This document shows, piece after piece, positions 60,233-64,000 of a stretch of 64,000 nucleotides of DNA. The translations under genes and the position numbers were made by a program. The DNA comes from Sipunculus nudus. Its lineage: Eukaryota > Annelida > Sipuncula > Golfingiida > Sipunculidae. The DNA is taken from positions 29,687,456 through 29,751,455 of the forward strand of contig CM049312.1 in NCBI GenBank assembly GCA_026874595.1, written 5' to 3'. The notes under the pieces are model-generated. The model ran no database searches. It was not told where the DNA came from and was given only the letters and a program-made list of their open reading frames with translations. The first letter of the stretch is position 1; every line of letters starts with the position of its first letter.

Positions 60233-62104
60233 TTAATAATCTGGACACCTGAAGCTATCAATCTAAAGAACAACTATTTTGATTGGGTGTGGCATTAACA
60301 CATTCATATATACCTTTGATAAACTGGTACTTTTATAACTTTGATAAACTTTTATATTCATGGTAAACTGGTATTGGAGGATGAAATATTCACCAAGTAA
60401 AATCATGAAAAAAAAAAAAAATCAAATGTATTAAAGTGAAATATTTTCAGCAAAATAAAAGAGGAGTTATCATTTCTAGTCATGTCATTCCATATTTCCT
60501 CTTTTTTTCCCACGCAGTTCACATTAACCCTGATAGACCACATTCTTCACACATGAAAGCTGCTGGGCTGCTTTCAATTGACTCAAAAGCTCGGGAGTCG
60601 GCTGACTCCCAGAGTCTGCGAGTGTCTACTTATCCTAACACATCTGTTTACGCAGCGCAATCTAACAACAAATTAGCCTGCAGTAACAGCAGTCCGGGTT
60701 GATGCACCCAGCCATACTGTCCCTGCTAAATGAACAAGGAGACAATTAATTACAGGCCAATAACATTACCAGATTAATTGGATTCCAGAAATTATCCATT
60801 GTCTGGAATGCTAAACCGATTAACATAACTGGAAACAATACGGGCTACATAATACTTGAGTGGACCGTGACACCTGAGTGATTGTTCGAGTACCTCTGAT
60901 GACTGTATCCGCAGTCGGGATTACACTAACTACTTAACTCTACCAACGTGAATGGCTGAGGTCAGTCAATGAATTGACTGTTTAGATGCTGGCATTCTAC
61001 AGTGGTGCTGATTTTGTTTTAAGTCAGGTGTTTCATGCTGTGAGGTACTTTCAACTCTTATCCATTAATGGGTGCTCTATATGGTTAAAATGATGGATGG
61101 TCGAGTCCTGATTTACTTTATTATAACCCTCAGTTGATTAATTACAGGGACGAAACAGGTAACTTATTATCAATGTTAGTACTCATCATGCATCATGTAT
61201 TTTCCAAACTTGAGTAATTGTTACAACCGTAACAATAATCCACAGGTATTAGTCAGTTAACATTAAAAATGAAAAAAAGGTCACAAATTTTAATGTCTTA
61301 ATATTGTTACCTGGGTGTAATTTAATTTTGTAGACTAGACAAATGGAACATGAATATAAAGAAAATTTGATTCACTGTAAATGGGAAATGAACCCATGAC
61401 CTTCTGATTGCCAGTCATCTGCTCTACCACTGAGCTACCTAAGATCCCAAACCTGAACACTAGTCCATAATTAATATGGCATTAATATTTTTTCAGTAAT
61501 TAATACATATGAAGGGACACTATGACACTTAAATGTGTTGAACTAAGAACACCTAAATTACTTGTTGGTACACAACAAATTATATGAACAGGTACTATGA
61601 ACCACATAATAAGTCAACAATTAAGAAGTTAAACTACTTAAATATGATGGTCAACACCGGTACTGGAGACTTGATTTCAGACATCAGTATTCAGAATTAC
61701 TCAGACTCAAGTACCCCTTTCACCATGAATTAATAATGAGTGGAATCATTCTGCGTGACAACCACTCTCAAAAGACCAACTGCTCATTAAGGACTGAGGT
61801 GAGTCATTTTTCAACTAAAATATGCTGATTGGTGAAAACTGACAGCACAAGACAGATGTCCCTAATAATCTGTCAGTAGAAACCTGTCCTATCTATGCCT
61901 AGGTACAGAATTTCATACCTATACAGATAACTGTGGAGACACATAACAGCTGAGTGGGATGAAACCAGTCCTACCCTTGTGGTGATATGCACCGCTCTGA
62001 ATACTAATAAGCTCAAGTGAGCTGGGTTTCATGGTACTATCTGTCTCTGTTACAGTACTGATATGATACGGAGTCCTTTGGTAATTAAAATAAAATTTTT
62101 GCCA
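60233..62104. promoter_or_regulatory. Non-coding; strong candidate regulatory patch 60500-60960
   Basis: 60309-60375 has imperfect copies of TTTGATAAACT. 60500-60960 is repeat-free, GC-balanced and packed with factor-like motifs: GACAATTAATTACAGG, CCAATAA, AGATTAATTGGATT, CCATTGT and a 7-bp-arm inverted repeat GGGAGTC/GACTCCC (60593-60610). It lies about 2.7 kb downstream of the LHFPL start codon, so probably in its first intron. The 88-codon frame at 60436-60702 has no domain. Confidence 0.3.
61381..61447 (-). repeat. tRNA-like sequence (SINE head or tRNA relic)
   Basis: On minus it reads GTAGCTCAGTGGTAGAGC (A box, 61421-61438) and GGGTTCATTTCCC (B box, 61383-61395), with a candidate GGC anticodon between. 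Only three of five anticodon-stem pairs form and the 5' GGGATCT has no partner, so a working tRNA is unlikely. Confidence 0.5.
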
Positions 62105-62215
62105 TAAGGTTAAGTTTTTTTCTGTCTGCTTGTTTGGGTGTTAGAAGGATTAAACCAAAAACGATTTTACTCATTCCCAACAGAACTTTAAGCAAGTTGG
62201 AACATCAGCCAGAGA
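62105..62215 (+). repeat. Dispersed repeat family K, copy 4
   Basis: GTCTGCTTGTTTGGGTGTTA, then GGATTAAACCAAAAACGATT, then AACTTTAAGCAAGTTGGAAC. It aligns in order with the other K copies but is the most diverged. Confidence 0.45.
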
Positions 62216-63127
62216 AGAACATATAAATTTCAATGCTGCAGCTCTGTGGTCAATAAAACTCAGTTCTGAGAAAGGTGTGAGGCTCAGTGATTCGTATATA
62301 TATTTATATGACTGTGTGATACTGAAAGGTATAGTATTTAGATCTGTCTTCAGAACTTTATATGTTCTGCATTACAGAGTGTTTCTGAAACTCAATAACT
62401 GCCCATCAGTCAACAGTTACAAGTTAAACTGGTGCACCCCCAACGGCCACAAGTGTCATTTACAAGATAATAGATCTGATGGCTGAATTGCATGAATTAC
62501 AGTCCTATCACATCAAGAAGTTAAGTGCTTGAGAAAAATATGTAAGTAAATTTCACCGATATGCATTTTGCATAGGAACGAAGTATGTGAAATATATGAC
62601 CATACCGGTTTCAAGTGTATTTTGTGTACAATGTTCAACATGTTTGTTTGCTCTGAAAAATTGTAGAGTTTCTCTTAAGAGCGGAACTGATCAAAATAGG
62701 AACAGGTCCAATGTGGATTTGAAAGTGTGAATCTTTGACACAAGTAAAAACTTTCTACCCGCTTTGATAATAAAGCAATCTTCATTGATTTTTTAAGGCT
62801 ACTAGGAACACTTTTGTGGTGCATGGATTCATTCACTTCCTCTCAATAAATGTCCTGCATTGAGAATGAAACTGTCCCGGGGGTCACACAAGTGAATTGG
62901 GATTGGCATTATGCTCGCGACACCAACTCTCTGTCCATGGATCCTACTTCTGTCACCACTGTAACTGGTGAAACACTGAAAATACCTGTAATCTGTGAAA
63001 CACAAGTCAGACATTTTACCCGCTTTGTTGATAAAGCAAGCTTTATCAACAAGCCCAGTAGAACCACGTACGTGTTCCCAGTTACATTAAATTAAAAGTC
63101 ATTTTAAAAAGAAAAAAATTGACATAC
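62216..63127. other. Intron side of LHFPL exon 1; short palindrome
   Basis: Read-through from the LHFPL donor into non-coding sequence. 63025-63052 is a 13-bp-arm inverted repeat (TTGTTGATAAAGC/GCTTTATCAACAA, 2-nt loop). A degenerate half-copy (ACCCGCTTTGATAATAAAGC) lies at about 62757. No further exon is visible. Confidence 0.5.
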
Positions 63128-63132
63128 CTGAC
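63118..63132 (-). other. Splice donor after LHFPL exon 1
   Basis: Read on the minus strand, the site is GTCAG|GTATGTC, close to the metazoan consensus CAG|GTRAGT. The exon ends at 63128 and the intron starts at 63127. It splits a codon after its first base, so the next exon must begin in the matching phase. The open frame continues only nine more residues (a poly-F tail) before a stop, as expected for intron read-through. Confidence 0.82.
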
Positions 63133-63653
63133 ATGGTTTGTAAATATCCACAAAATATGGCCAGTTTCTTGTCACATGACCTGGGCATTGTTAGCGTTAC
63201 AACAGCAAGAAAGGCGGTGAGACAGAGAAAAGAACATCCTCCTCCGTATAATACACAAGCTGCTTGCCACGCATGAGACGGCAAGTTCGAGAAATGGAAA
63301 AATCCTCCATATATACCACAACTCTGTGAGAAATGTTTTGCGTTTCGATCTTTGATGCAGTAACTAAAAATTCCAAGAGAATTCATGTCCGTAGGATGAA
63401 CAATCCAAAATGGTTGGAGAAAACTGAAACTGCATGTTCCCGAAACCATCAGAGTCAATAACGCCCATAAAATGCCGATGGGCGTTAACATTGGATAGCA
63501 TTTAGTTCTTTCATAACTGTCTGTATCATCTTCGCAATCCTTCATTGCTTCCATCTCTTTCTCCCGCATCCTTCGCTCTTTTTCGTACTGAGCCTTGGCG
63601 ACATCTGGAATATCTCCAAAGCTCTGTTTTACTGTCACATCCATAGCGCTCAT
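63128..63653 (-). CDS. LHFPL-family tetraspan membrane protein, first coding exon (partial gene)
   Basis: The exon encodes residues 1-175 plus the first base of codon 176. The start ATG has A at -3, and an in-frame TAA lies two codons upstream. Residues 1-52 are a charged cytoplasmic tail rich in K/E/R. Membrane segment 1 spans about 56-81 and runs into QPFWIV (80-85), matching the QPYWI signature of LHFPL proteins. The extracellular loop contains LGIFSYC (93-99), a second Cys at 112 and NLPSHAWQA (123-131), equivalent to the family's IPS-AW-A. Segment 2 is about 130-156 and segment 3 begins near 165 (IFCGYLQTMS). The exon ends CAG|GTATGT inside segment 3, so the last part of segment 3, loop 2 and segment 4 must be in a later exon to the left. 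LHFPL proteins are small four-pass proteins; vertebrate members act as auxiliary subunits of hair-cell transduction channels (LHFPL5) or GABA-A receptors (LHFPL4). The sequence looks closer to the LHFPL1/6 type, but the subfamily and function here are not settled. Confidence 0.88.
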
Positions 63654-64000
63654 TTTTTAATTTGTTGAAAAAAATGAGAAATGGAATTTTTAAATATTTT
63701 TTTGTTTCTTCAGTTTTCTTTCATCTTCTGAAGGATAGCACACTTATGCAAATGGAATAATCTTGATATACTGCTCACATTTTATATAAAGTAAAATGTA
63801 GCCTTTTAAAAATTATTTCAAATAATCATTAACCAAGAAAAAGTTAATAATCAGAAAAAAAACTTTCTTTTCAACCTTCATGTATGTCCCTCTAGAAAAA
63901 CTTTTGGGTGTCAGCAATATTGTGCAAGCCTTCCTCCAATTTGCAGCACACCTCTGTCTTTCCAATACAGCACAAGTTGCCACAACCAGTGCCTGCACGA
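63654..64000 (-). promoter_or_regulatory. 5' flank or 5' UTR of the LHFPL gene
   Basis: This is the sequence immediately upstream of the LHFPL start codon. It is AT-rich and carries an in-frame TAA just before the ATG. I see no convincing splice acceptor next to the ATG and no clear TATA box, so the 5' UTR boundary and transcription start cannot be placed. An open frame at 63813-63998 on the same strand has no recognisable domain and is not called. Confidence 0.4.

Noticed and set aside
61381..61447. Functional tRNA gene (GGC anticodon)
   Set aside because: A and B boxes are good, but the acceptor stem does not pair and only three anticodon-stem pairs form.

Overview
This is a gene-poor, AT-rich stretch of animal nuclear DNA (roughly two thirds A+T by eye). 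One protein-coding exon can be defended. The repeat content (GGAC/GTCC-tailed elements, poly-G tracts, tRNA-headed SINEs, several small inverted-repeat elements) together with a metazoan-specific LHFPL tetraspan gene suggests a marine invertebrate, most likely a mollusc. That placement is inference from the general look of the repeats, not from a diagnostic gene.

Gene content. On the minus strand at the right end, 63128-63653 is the first coding exon of an LHFPL-family four-transmembrane protein. It has an in-frame upstream stop and a clean GT donor. The rest of that gene must lie to the left on the minus strand, so much of the window could be its first intron, but I could not find exon 2. 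Two other patches read like decayed coding sequence that I cannot name: 36408-36884 (+), 158 sense codons broken by one stop, and 18761-19068 (+), one stop near its middle. Nearly all other ORFs lie in repeats or look like chance.

Mobile and repeated DNA fills much of the rest. (1) Two Helentron/Helitron-like non-autonomous elements lie in opposite orientations (11756-14053 minus, 38698-41316 plus). They share terminal hairpins but have different interiors. The first carries a 280-bp tandem array with an A-B dimer higher-order pattern and sits inside a copy of a small MITE. (2) The MITE family, with termini reading AAGGTATGGTTCTCAGGCAC, has five copies, two of them forming a close inverted pair at 25247-25956. 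(3) A 465-bp hAT-type MITE with perfect 8-bp target duplications (23837-24301) is inserted in an older dispersed repeat, itself present in at least five copies. (4) Four or more tRNA-derived SINE heads all lie on the minus strand. (5) Other repeats are an 18-unit 31-bp minisatellite open in all three forward frames (5091-5647), a 246-bp tandem duplication (256-747), a poly-G-bearing minisatellite (57634-57860), a pyrimidine tract (38385-38697) and a perfect 25-bp-stem hairpin (55082-55139).

Several repeat-free patches with homeodomain, POU-octamer or E-box motifs (1140-1520, 6090-6650, 11400-11580, 30740-30800, 42120-42420, 60500-60960) are candidate regulatory sequence. No bacterial-type operon, CRISPR array, rRNA or convincing functional tRNA is present.
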